Virus record (IMG/VR): IMGVR_UViG_3300043429_000130
Coordinates: 55,643 to 119,642 of that record
Strand: one strand, 5' to 3'
DNA from: a virus
DNA: 64,000 nt
Shown: positions 52,330-60,261 of the stretch, piece after piece
How positions within the stretch are numbered: the first letter of the stretch is position 1
Layout of the letters: every line of letters starts with the position of its first letter
The notes under the pieces: generated by a model
The model's database searches: none
The model's input: only the letters and a program-made list of their open reading frames with translations
Told to the model about the DNA's origin: nothing
Translations under genes and position numbers: made by a program

Positions 52330-52962
52330 TTAAACAATATCTTTTATTTTGCCACACTTAAGACATTCTTCATCTCCGTCTCCATCAGCGTCACCCCAAA
52401 CGTGCTCACACTGACGGTGTGCAAAATACTCATCAATCTTACCATCACCATCAAAGTCTAGACCGTCCATTACACCGTCTCCATCTTCATCAATTTCTAC
52501 ACCTTTTTTAGCTGGTGTAGCAACTGGAGCTTCAGACTTTACTTCTTCTTCTTTAACCTCTTCTTTAGAAGCTTGTGATTGAGCATTAGCTCTATCAGCT
52601 GCAGCTAAGAAAGCAGGGTCCACAAGAGGAGTAGATGGCTTGTTAGAGTCTTTCATATCATTAGTATGTGATAATGAAACTCCGTCTTCTTCATCCATTT
52701 TCTGTACTAACATTTTATCCTTGTCAGTATCAGAGAACCAGTAATCAATAATCTTACCATAAGAGCCAATGAAAGCTCCTAGTAATAATAACAATAGTTC
52801 TTTCCATTCACCTTGGATTGCTGTACCGTAAGTAATAGCGGTAAAGATACCTGCTATAATAAGCATAAAAGATCCAAGTACTAACGCTGTAATAAACCAG
52901 CGTCTCATCATCATTGAGCTAAGTAGTTCTTTAAAACCACTAGGTTGTGTGTTGTTTTCCAT
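52330..52962 (-). CDS. Membrane protein with calcium-binding-like loops
   Basis: 210 residues. Two transmembrane segments (WFITALVLGSFMLIIAGIFT and LLLLLLGAFIGSYG). After a disordered Glu/Lys linker, DEDGDGVMDGLDFDGDGKID and DADGDGDEE repeat DxDxDG, an EF-hand or dockerin-type calcium loop, and CEHVW...CLKCG may bind zinc. The membrane part is holin-like in layout; the calcium part is odd for a holin. Confidence 0.5.
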   Translation of the reverse strand: MENNTQPSGFKELLSSMMMRRWFITALVLGSFMLIIAGIFTAITYGTAIQGEWKELLLLLLGAFIGSYGKIIDYWFSDTDKDKMLVQKMDEEDGVSLSHTNDMKDSNKPSTPLVDPAFLAAADRANAQSQASKEEVKEEEVKSEAPVATPAKKGVEIDEDGDGVMDGLDFDGDGKIDEYFAHRQCEHVWGDADGDGDEECLKCGKIKDIV

Positions 52963-52981
52963 ATAAACGTTTATTAATTAA

Positions 52982-53302
52982 TTACCACTTTGGTGCTTCT
53001 TCCTTAAACTCATCACCTTCTTTCTTTTTAACTTTAGCAGCAGGTTGAGCTGGCTGAGCTGCAGGTTTTTCTACAACTCTTTCAATTACTTTAGTTCCAC
53101 CACCAGCTTGTTGAGCTTGTTGGTTAGAGTTAGTAATGTTAATTACAGGGGCTGGAGCTGCAACAGGAGCTGCTTCTTTATCTCCACCACCTAATAGTGT
53201 AGTTAACCATACACCACCGGCTGTAACAACAGTACCTAATACACCTACGATAGTCTTCTTAAGACTTGACCAGGTTCCTTCTTCTTGTGTTTCTTCTGAC
53301 AT
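52982..53302 (-). CDS. Single-span membrane protein
   Basis: 106 residues. One transmembrane helix (IVGVLGTVVTAGGVWLTTLL) followed by an Ala/Pro/Lys-rich tail. Acidic N-terminus. Could be a holin or spanin partner. Confidence 0.5.
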   Translation of the reverse strand: MSEETQEEGTWSSLKKTIVGVLGTVVTAGGVWLTTLLGGGDKEAAPVAAPAPVINITNSNQQAQQAGGGTKVIERVVEKPAAQPAQPAAKVKKKEGDEFKEEAPKW

Positions 53303-53308
53303 GATATT

Positions 53309-53686
53309 CTATTTTATAATTATTGGATGTTTAACTTCTTTACCGTTTATGTCTATAAAGATAAGATCATAATCTTGCTTAGCCAGCTGTTTAAGATCAA
53401 ATACTTTTTTAGTTACTTCTTCTGTAGCTGTAAAGCCTTCTTTCTTAACTGGCTCTTCTTTACCAAATGGTACAATTAATACAGAATACTTAGCTCCAAC
53501 TGTAGTAGCAAACTCAGCTGTAATAATATTGCCACTTTGTGTAATAGACTTAATACTTGTAGATGTAGACTGTACGCCTAGATTAATAGGAGTAGGCTCT
53601 TCTAATTCTACCTTAGTACAAGAATAAATTACAAAAATTAATATAAACAATAAGTATATACCTAGTATTTTATTAGTCTCTTTCAT
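53309..53686 (-). CDS. Lipoprotein
   Basis: 125 residues. GIYLLFILIFVIYSCTKVEL has a cysteine after IYS, a Bacteroidota-type lipobox. The soluble part is a beta-rich domain (YSVLIVPFGKEEPVKKEGFT). It starts 2 bases after the cohesin-like gene stop. Confidence 0.6.
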   Translation of the reverse strand: MKETNKILGIYLLFILIFVIYSCTKVELEEPTPINLGVQSTSTSIKSITQSGNIITAEFATTVGAKYSVLIVPFGKEEPVKKEGFTATEEVTKKVFDLKQLAKQDYDLIFIDINGKEVKHPIIIK

Positions 53687-53687
53687 T

Positions 53688-55820
53688 TTAGAAGTTATTA
53701 TAACCTGTTAATTTAATTTGAGTAGAGTTAAGATTAATACCTAACTGATTTCCTTTTATATCTGCAGCATCCATAAGAGGTGATACCTTTACAGATGTAA
53801 CAATATCAACACCTTGACCTATTGTACTAAATTTAAGTTTAAATGGTACACTAGTTCCTTTGATAGCCTCTGAGTTGTTTTTATCTAGAGCACCAAACTT
53901 AACACGACCATCTTTAGAGCTTGCAAATACATACCAAGTGTTTGGTACAGTAGCTAATAGCTCTTCAAACTTAATCTTAGCTGGATCAAATGTAAATTCA
54001 AATTGTAATCCAGTGACAGATGCACCTTTTGTATCTATACTAACTGGAATTTCTACAGTGTTAGATGTAACAGTTAAATTATTTAAGTTTACATCAATAA
54101 CATTTAAACTTCCAGGTGTAGTAATTGAAGTACCTGTACTATTAGATTGAACAGCCATAGTTCTAAAAGCAGTGTTGGTAGCCAAGCTATTAACTGCATT
54201 AGTCTGTACTGAAGTGTTTCCTCCACTCATAGCAACTACTTGAGAAGAATGAGATCTATTTACATCACCCCATAAAAGATACTTAAGATCTAAAACAGCA
54301 TTAGTACCAAGTGTGCCTGTTTTAAATAAAGTACGAGGCATAGTAATAGTCTTCCAGTTTGACTTAGTAATAGAGCCCCAAGAATTATTTACAGATGTAT
54401 TCATCTCAAACTCTGCTCTAAAGCCATAATCAGATCCCTGCATATTTCTTATAGAAGAGATATATGTACTAGAACCGTCAGTAACTTTTGTTAGAGAAGA
54501 TGGTAGTCTGTATATAGCCCATGTTCCATCATTACTTACAAACTCAACAGGGCCAGTGTAAACGTCAAACAATTGTACAGATTTAATCTGATCAGCTGTA
54601 ACACCACTAGGAAACTCTCTTGCATCAATATGTAACTTACTTATACCATTAGAGTATCCGTTTACAGTAACGTAAGCCCATTCTACTTGACCTGCAATAG
54701 TTGTAGCATTAGCTGCATTCCATGTAGGAAGACTCATCCATCCACCACTACCTGATGTATAACCATTAGGAAGCATCATTAAAGTATCTATACCAGCTAC
54801 TTGTGCTAATAATTGTGGTAGATCACCACCATCAATAGACTTATTACGGTTAATATCTGCAGCAAATAATGATTGTCCAGTATTTAAACTTTGACCATTA
54901 GATCCATCCAGTCCCATAGATGTAAATTCACCTTGAGCTGAAGTAAAATCTGAGATAGTAATAGCGTTGTTATAAATATTATATAACTGATCCATATCAT
55001 GCATTACACTAACATCATATACAGTATTAGCATTTAACTGAGATTGATTAATATCAACCTCTCCTGTAGATGTAATAGGAAATAATACACCCTGGTTAGT
55101 AAGAGTATCTCTAAATGAAACTCTTAAATTAGATAGATTAAATAAGTTAGAGTTAATATCTACTTTAGCTGACACATACTTACCAAAGTTTTGGTTCATC
55201 AAAACAGAAGTAGATAATGGAGCTTCCATTATTGTATTGTCCCATGTACCATCTGCTTTCCAACCTGCTACAAAGTTTAATTTAATAGGATTAAACGTAT
55301 ATGCTGTAGAAGCAGCTTTAAGTCTAAATCTTATTCTAATAAAATCACTATAACCACTATATGGCATAGGTGAATTAGTAGCCCAAGATAGTGTTGTTCT
55401 TAAAATAGCATTAGGTCCACCAACTCCATTAAATGTATAACTAGCATATTGATAGTTAGTAGTACCATTAGCTGTGTTATTAGCAGCAGATCCTGATGTA
55501 ACTGAATTCCAGGTATAGTTAGGATAGTTATTCCAAGATAACTGTATTGTAGAGTTTTGAGGAAGAATACCACCGTTTCCCCCTGTCCCGGTATGGTTAA
55601 CTGAAACTAACTCAAAGTTTACCTGATCATACATAATATCAAATAACAACTGACGTGTAGTGTTGTTATTCATACCATTACCATAGATGATATAGTCAAA
55701 AGTGTCTCCTCGGTTAAGAGAAGACCCTCCTACAAACGTAGAAGCTTTAAACTTTTGCTGAGCAGAAACCTGTACAGCAAAAGCCAATAAAACCGTAACA
55801 AAAAGTAATACTTTTTTCAT
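53688..55820 (-). CDS. Large secreted protein with cohesin- and dockerin-like parts
   Basis: 710 residues. Signal peptide ends VSAQ (about 20). ADINRNKSIDGGDLPQLLAQ near residue 320 has dockerin calcium spacing; WGDVNRSHSS later may be a degenerate second half. The C-terminus (EIPVSIDTKGASVTGLQFEF, then FDPAKIKFEELL) reads as a cohesin fold. Such pairs join secreted proteins outside the cell. Why a phage carries it is unknown; the protein may coat the host or the virion. Confidence 0.6.
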   Translation of the reverse strand: MKKVLLFVTVLLAFAVQVSAQQKFKASTFVGGSSLNRGDTFDYIIYGNGMNNNTTRQLLFDIMYDQVNFELVSVNHTGTGGNGGILPQNSTIQLSWNNYPNYTWNSVTSGSAANNTANGTTNYQYASYTFNGVGGPNAILRTTLSWATNSPMPYSGYSDFIRIRFRLKAASTAYTFNPIKLNFVAGWKADGTWDNTIMEAPLSTSVLMNQNFGKYVSAKVDINSNLFNLSNLRVSFRDTLTNQGVLFPITSTGEVDINQSQLNANTVYDVSVMHDMDQLYNIYNNAITISDFTSAQGEFTSMGLDGSNGQSLNTGQSLFAADINRNKSIDGGDLPQLLAQVAGIDTLMMLPNGYTSGSGGWMSLPTWNAANATTIAGQVEWAYVTVNGYSNGISKLHIDAREFPSGVTADQIKSVQLFDVYTGPVEFVSNDGTWAIYRLPSSLTKVTDGSSTYISSIRNMQGSDYGFRAEFEMNTSVNNSWGSITKSNWKTITMPRTLFKTGTLGTNAVLDLKYLLWGDVNRSHSSQVVAMSGGNTSVQTNAVNSLATNTAFRTMAVQSNSTGTSITTPGSLNVIDVNLNNLTVTSNTVEIPVSIDTKGASVTGLQFEFTFDPAKIKFEELLATVPNTWYVFASSKDGRVKFGALDKNNSEAIKGTSVPFKLKFSTIGQGVDIVTSVKVSPLMDAADIKGNQLGINLNSTQIKLTGYNNF

Positions 55821-56464
55821 TATAATAGTTTATTTACTAATGAAACAGAAGCTTTTTTCAAAGCAGAACTTAAGTTTTGTTGGTTAAATTTACCCCCTTC
55901 ATCTACAAGAACAGCTGACATAGATATTTCATCAGCAGACTCTTCTACAATAATTTTCTTTTCAAGCTTTCCCTCTTTATATAAAAGACCACGTAGTCTA
56001 ATGACGACTGACTCTTTATTATTATGTAGTACGGAAAAACTAGATTGCGTCTTTAATACATCTAAATAGATTATCTCTACAGATAACTTAAGATTAGCAT
56101 TCTTGTCTAACTCATACTCTTTCTCTTGAAGTGCTTCTTCTAGTACATTCTTTACACCAAATTCTAAGTTACGGTTACCAGCAAGAGAACCTACTACCAC
56201 TTTATTAGTAACAGCAGATATATCTATCTTCTTAGGTTGTTCATACCAGATATTACCTGGATCATTTTTGAACGTACCGTCAAACTTCCAACTGAACCAG
56301 TTAGAAATTGCTAAAGTCTTATCTTCTTGCCCAGAAAAGTGCAAGTAGATCATGTAAACCTGAATGCTTAATGCAAAAGCTATCCATAGACATACTATAC
56401 CTATAAATATCTTAGCAATAAAGTCCCCAAGTTTGCTTGTGTAGTTAAGTAAAACAGCCCTCAT
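55820..56464 (-). CDS. Membrane-anchored periplasmic protein
   Basis: 214 residues. One transmembrane helix (IFIGIVCLWIAFALSIQVYM) and a periplasmic alpha/beta domain (NLKLSVEIIYLDVLKTQSSF), somewhat like CsgG or LpoB folds. Overlaps the secreted gene by one base, so it may act with it. Confidence 0.5.
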   Translation of the reverse strand: MRAVLLNYTSKLGDFIAKIFIGIVCLWIAFALSIQVYMIYLHFSGQEDKTLAISNWFSWKFDGTFKNDPGNIWYEQPKKIDISAVTNKVVVGSLAGNRNLEFGVKNVLEEALQEKEYELDKNANLKLSVEIIYLDVLKTQSSFSVLHNNKESVVIRLRGLLYKEGKLEKKIIVEESADEISMSAVLVDEGGKFNQQNLSSALKKASVSLVNKLL

Positions 56465-56494
56465 ACTTTCTTCTTTTGTGAGAGCTAAGAGTTA

Positions 56495-56620
56495 TTACCT
56501 CCCTTGCCCTCTGTATTTTTTAACATGTTTCTGTTTTGGTCCACTAGTCTTACTGTGACGACCAAGTCTTCTTTTACCGAAGCTGATTTTCTTAGCTTCA
56601 GATCCTTTAGCTTTTGCCAT
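56495..56620 (-). CDS. Small basic protein (KISFGKRR / KKYRGQGR type)
   Basis: 41 residues, MAKAKGSEAKKISFGKRRLG ... KKYRGQGR. I recall closely similar small basic proteins from other Bacteroidota phages. Probably nucleic-acid binding. Leader AAAAACCAATAACT. Confidence 0.6.
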   Translation of the reverse strand: MAKAKGSEAKKISFGKRRLGRHSKTSGPKQKHVKKYRGQGR

Positions 56621-56632
56621 AGTTATTGGTTT

Positions 56633-57232
56633 TTATGCAAGTAATGCGTGATACTCTTTAAAATGCTTGATACGATCAGCTAAACCAATAGTACCACCGT
56701 TTACACGCTTAGTAATTTTGGTTACTACTTCATTACTAGAGCCAGTATCAGCAATAAGATTAAGTCCGTTCTTTTTCCAGAACCAAGCTGCAGACGCTAA
56801 TGCATGTTTAGTAGATACTAAATCAGGATTAGCAAGGATATCATCAGGTACAGCAGCATCAAAAGCAGTATAGTTTTGCTTACCCGTCAATTGGATATAG
56901 CCTCTTCCACGGAACTTGAACCCCTCTCCAGATGCTTCAGGACCATTACCCATACGTCCACCGTATACACGGTTAGCAATCTTTTCTGGTTTACGAGCGT
57001 AAGCGTCAGCTAGTGCTTGTGTAGGAAAGTATTTCTTAAAAATACCCATAAGACCCTTAGCTGAATAGTTAAGGTTTTCCTGAGTAAGTCTGAATCCACC
57101 TGATTCATGTCCACACTGAGCTAAGAAGTGAGCCAGTCTCAATGGTGTATTAACACCAAAGCTTTCCATTACGCCAGGAATTTGTGCAATCACAGTATCC
57201 GGAACGTGTCCTTTTAGTTTGTCTAAGTTCAT
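56633..57232 (-). CDS. GH19 endolysin (chitinase-fold lysozyme)
   Basis: 199 residues. AHFLAQCGHESGGF carries the catalytic Glu, followed by YFPTQALADAYARKPEKIAN and FKFRGRGYIQLTGKQNY, the GH19 signature. It cleaves peptidoglycan to release virions. No signal peptide, so a holin is needed; candidates sit upstream in the same operon. Confidence 0.9.
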   Translation of the reverse strand: MNLDKLKGHVPDTVIAQIPGVMESFGVNTPLRLAHFLAQCGHESGGFRLTQENLNYSAKGLMGIFKKYFPTQALADAYARKPEKIANRVYGGRMGNGPEASGEGFKFRGRGYIQLTGKQNYTAFDAAVPDDILANPDLVSTKHALASAAWFWKKNGLNLIADTGSSNEVVTKITKRVNGGTIGLADRIKHFKEYHALLA

Positions 57233-57247
57233 ATCTATAATTGTTTA

Positions 57248-57379
57248 CTACTTCTTCTTCTTAGCAGCAGCTTTAGGAGCTACTTTCTTAACTTCTTTCA
57301 CTACCTGAGCAGCAACTACAGCCTTCTGTACCTTGCTACCAAATAAGAACTTCTTTACTAATTCAATAATCTTTTTCAT
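57248..57379 (-). CDS. Small basic amphipathic protein
   Basis: 43 residues, MKKIIELVKKFLFGSKVQKA ... KKVAPKAAAKKKK. A lysine-rich helix in the lysis operon; could disturb the membrane like small holins or bind nucleic acid. Confidence 0.5.
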   Translation of the reverse strand: MKKIIELVKKFLFGSKVQKAVVAAQVVKEVKKVAPKAAAKKKK

Positions 57380-57380
57380 A

Positions 57381-58007
57381 CTATTTATTTTTTTTACCGA
57401 TCTTCCAGTAAGTCTGGAAACCATAAGAAATGTTACCGTTTATATCAGATCCGGCTTTAAGTCCGTATATCTTATCTTTTTTAGTCTTTAGAATAAGTCC
57501 TGCTTCTGCAGAATGCAATCCTAAAGTTTGGGTTGTATTTATACCACCTCCTACATACAATTGTGTTTTAGCAGGAGCTTGATTAGTGACAGTTACTGTC
57601 TTAGTAACAAATGGAATCTTGTAATCATACTTCCAAGATCTACCAGTTATCTTGTTTTCCCTGATACTGTCAGTTACAACAACATAACCAAGTGTATCAA
57701 GCTTTACACTGTCAACGTATATAGCTAATGCAGTGTACATCTTAACAAGATTATCAAACTGTACCTTTAGAGCAGCATAATTAGTATCAGCTAAGTACTC
57801 TGTCTTACCTTCTATAAACAAACTATCATGAATAATCTGAGCCGGTAACGGTTTTGAGTATATTAAACTATCCTTTTTGAACCAGGTAGTATCGTGTACA
57901 ATAGTAGTATCAGATGTAGAACGGTCTCCACCGCCCACACAACCTTTATTCTGTAAAAGAACAAAGACTACTAGTACACCTATAATAAAGATGTATATCT
58001 TATTCAT
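57381..58007 (-). CDS. Membrane-anchored periplasmic protein, spanin-like
   Basis: 208 residues from ATG at 58,007; an open start at 58,049 would lie within the previous gene. One transmembrane helix (IYIFIIGVLVVFVLLQ) and a periplasmic region ending in a beta part (YVGGGINTTQTLGLHSAEAG). Position between holin-like and endolysin genes suits an inner spanin or a lysis regulator. No coiled coil is clear. Confidence 0.5.
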   Translation of the reverse strand: MNKIYIFIIGVLVVFVLLQNKGCVGGGDRSTSDTTIVHDTTWFKKDSLIYSKPLPAQIIHDSLFIEGKTEYLADTNYAALKVQFDNLVKMYTALAIYVDSVKLDTLGYVVVTDSIRENKITGRSWKYDYKIPFVTKTVTVTNQAPAKTQLYVGGGINTTQTLGLHSAEAGLILKTKKDKIYGLKAGSDINGNISYGFQTYWKIGKKNK

Positions 58008-58242
58008 CGGTTTTCTTTTTAAGTGAGAACTTATCCCCTGTATCACCAATTAAAGCTGCAATACAGATGTACATTACAGCATCTACTAAAGCATCAGAGG
58101 GTTTAATGTCCCCATGGGTAAAACTATTAGCTGTAAGAGTGATACATAGAAACAATGCACACATAAAACCTACCACTGGTTTAATAGAGGTAGATCCACG
58201 CTCATCTTTAAAAAGATCTAAGACCCATTGTTTAAAAGTCAT
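58000..58242 (-). CDS. Holin-like membrane protein
   Basis: 80 residues with two membrane segments (VVGFMCALFLCITLTANSF and DAVMYICIAALIGDTG), short N-terminus (WVLDLFKDERGSTS) and basic tail. Four genes before the endolysin in operon order. Overlaps both neighbours by 8-11 bases. Confidence 0.6.
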   Translation of the reverse strand: MTFKQWVLDLFKDERGSTSIKPVVGFMCALFLCITLTANSFTHGDIKPSDALVDAVMYICIAALIGDTGDKFSLKKKTDE

Positions 58243-58528
58243 ACTTAATTGTTTTTAGTTTCATAGCTTTGTCATCAGGTAATACAGCTACAACTTCTTG
58301 ATACTCAGGTACTTCTGGAATTGGAGCTATTGGAGCTGATGCAGCTTTAAACATTTGACGTTCTAAGTTATCAATCCTGGTCTTGTCAATATTAGACTGA
58401 GCCATTAGTAACTTTACGTCAGCTTTTATTTCGTTTACATCATTCCAAATGAGTAAACTAACAAGAGATACTAAGGATGGAAATATCCAAACCTTAAAAG
58501 CTGCTATAGACGGATTCTCTCTAGTCAT
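58232..58528 (-). CDS. Single-span protein with coiled coil
   Basis: 98 residues. One transmembrane helix (VWIFPSLVSLVSLLIW), then an EIKADVKLLMAQSNIDKTRI coiled coil and a Pro-rich tail. The layout matches inner spanins or holin partners in Bacteroidota phages. Confidence 0.5.
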   Translation of the reverse strand: MTRENPSIAAFKVWIFPSLVSLVSLLIWNDVNEIKADVKLLMAQSNIDKTRIDNLERQMFKAASAPIAPIPEVPEYQEVVAVLPDDKAMKLKTIKYDF

Positions 58529-58536
58529 TTAGAATT

Positions 58537-58812
58537 CTATTTTAAAAGTTTAAACTCATAAACAGAACCTGCGGGCTTCTTCAGACTGATAGTCAATGTG
58601 TTAGGTACAATATTTCCTTTAGAATCTTTACGTACAAAGTAACGTAAGCCTGAAGGTTGAGCTACCACTGATTGACCAACACCTGGAGCTACGTCTGCTG
58701 CAGGAATAACAATAGTATCAACTGGAGTTTTAGCTGTACTAGCAACAGACATCATAGTACCCGGAATTGGGAACCCTAGAGCGTCTTTTTGGGCATAAAA
58801 TTTTTTAGCCAT
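58537..58812 (-). CDS. Unknown small protein at the head of the lysis operon
   Basis: 91 residues, MAKKFYAQKDALGFPIPGTM. Beta-rich, no membrane segment. The first gene of this minus-strand block, facing the divergent replication genes. May be a minor virion protein rather than a lysis one. Confidence 0.5.
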   Translation of the reverse strand: MAKKFYAQKDALGFPIPGTMMSVASTAKTPVDTIVIPAADVAPGVGQSVVAQPSGLRYFVRKDSKGNIVPNTLTISLKKPAGSVYEFKLLK

Positions 58813-58899
58813 TGTGTAAAGTATTTATATATAAATATTTAAAGTGTAGATTTTCTATAATCCCTACATTATAATATACAAAATATCCAGGAATTAACC

Positions 58900-58907
58900 T
58901 AGATTTG
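58900..58907 (+). promoter_or_regulatory. Candidate -7 promoter element for the replication block
   Basis: TAGATTTG matches TAnnTTTG, about 22 bases before the ATG at 58,929. No clear -33 TTG. Confidence 0.45.
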
Positions 58908-58928
58908 TGCATAAAACTAGAATAACGT

Positions 58929-59426
58929 ATGGAAACCACAGCTTACGCCAACAAGCTTGAAAAAAAGCTTATCACAGAGTTTAAAGACCTGTTCTATGAA
59001 AAAATGGGGTACTATCCTATTATTGTCAGCAGTTCTAAAGTCCATGGGGATACTTCTATTCCCATCATGAGTCTTCATAGTCTGAAGAAAATGTTTGATC
59101 CTTTCTTACCTAAGAGATTTAATGAGGTGATACCTTTAGAGTCTAAGCTTAGAGAAAGAAACATTGTAGAGTTACGATCTATTTTCTGCCACATGGCTAG
59201 GTCTATGAAGTATAACTTAACTTCTATAGGTGAAATGCTAGGAAACAGAGACCACACTACCATCATTCACAACGTTAATGCATTTGCTGACTTAGTAGAA
59301 ACTAATGAAGCATTTCGTCTAAAGTATTTTACTATCCTTAAACATATCAGAGAACAGCATGAGTCACCAATTATGGACAACACTAATCAAGTACAACGTC
59401 AGCCCCAATCAGATTTACTTTCTTGA
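58929..59426 (+). CDS. DnaA domain IV-like replication initiator
   Basis: 165 residues. IFCHMARSMKYNLTSIGEML then GNRDHTTIIHNVNAF is the DnaA C-terminal DnaA-box-binding motif (GxRDHTTxxHA in bacteria). No AAA+ domain is present, so it binds origins but does not hydrolyse ATP. It probably marks the phage origin and heads the replication operon. Confidence 0.75.
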   Translation: METTAYANKLEKKLITEFKDLFYEKMGYYPIIVSSSKVHGDTSIPIMSLHSLKKMFDPFLPKRFNEVIPLESKLRERNIVELRSIFCHMARSMKYNLTSIGEMLGNRDHTTIIHNVNAFADLVETNEAFRLKYFTILKHIREQHESPIMDNTNQVQRQPQSDLLS

Positions 59427-59967
59427 CTGCTGCAGAAACAGAATTAAGCCTACTGGTATAATAAACCAAGAAGCTGAAGGACATATCTGTAGAGCTAAAG
59501 GATTTATAAATGATGAGGGACAACTAACAGACAAAGCAGTATTAATTTTAGATGAGTTTCAAACCTTTCTCCTCAAAAGTAAAAAAAAGGTTACTAGTGA
59601 AGTGCTGGGAGACCAGTTCCTTGATAAGATAAAGTACTATAGAGAGTTATTTCCTAAAGGTACACTGCCATCAGGAGCTGTATCTAAGCAAAGTGTAGCA
59701 CAACTTAAAGATAAGTTTATCAAGTTCTTTCAAACTTATCCTGAATATGAATGGCCCATAGTTCATTTAGCTACAGAGTATTACATCTTTGAAAAAGAGA
59801 AAGTAAACTTTGAGTTTATGAAAAATAGTGGCTACTTTATAGATAAGTTTGGTGTATCTGAACTAGCAAACTACTGTGATCTGTTACTAGAAAGTCCAGA
59901 AATTCTAGAACCAGCTATGGAACAGTATAAAAAACAAAATAGTAAGTGGTTTCAGGAAAACCGTTAG
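59359..59967 (+). CDS. Unknown replication-block protein
   Basis: 202 residues. The ATG at 59,359 lies 68 bases inside the preceding gene; the early segment NVSPNQIYFLDCCRNRIKP reads as real protein. Helical, charged. No family recognised; possibly a helicase loader or initiator accessory. Confidence 0.5.
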   Translation: MSHQLWTTLIKYNVSPNQIYFLDCCRNRIKPTGIINQEAEGHICRAKGFINDEGQLTDKAVLILDEFQTFLLKSKKKVTSEVLGDQFLDKIKYYRELFPKGTLPSGAVSKQSVAQLKDKFIKFFQTYPEYEWPIVHLATEYYIFEKEKVNFEFMKNSGYFIDKFGVSELANYCDLLLESPEILEPAMEQYKKQNSKWFQENR

Positions 59968-60025
59968 AAAAATTTTGTTTTTTCCCTAATTAGTCATATA
60001 TTTGAATTACATTAAACAATTTAAC

Positions 60026-60250
60026 ATGAGTAACACAACCCACAATTCTGAGGACTTAAAAGATTTCTTTAAGACACTCCCCGTAGTAGACGAGTCAAGA
60101 CCTGATCTACGTATTATAAACCTTGAGATACTAGAGACTGTAGTCAGAAATGCTGAACACAGAGCCTCATTAAACGCCAGTATGAAAAGTTTAGCACAAG
60201 CTAAAGACATCGTACAAGAAGTGTTTGGTAAATCATTAGTTAGTTTATAA
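60026..60250 (+). CDS. Small acidic helical protein
   Basis: 74 residues from ATG at 60,026. DLRIINLEILETVVRNAEHR is amphipathic. Directly before the helicase gene, so perhaps a helicase partner. Confidence 0.5.
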   Translation: MSNTTHNSEDLKDFFKTLPVVDESRPDLRIINLEILETVVRNAEHRASLNASMKSLAQAKDIVQEVFGKSLVSL

Positions 60251-60261
60251 TACAATCTTAC

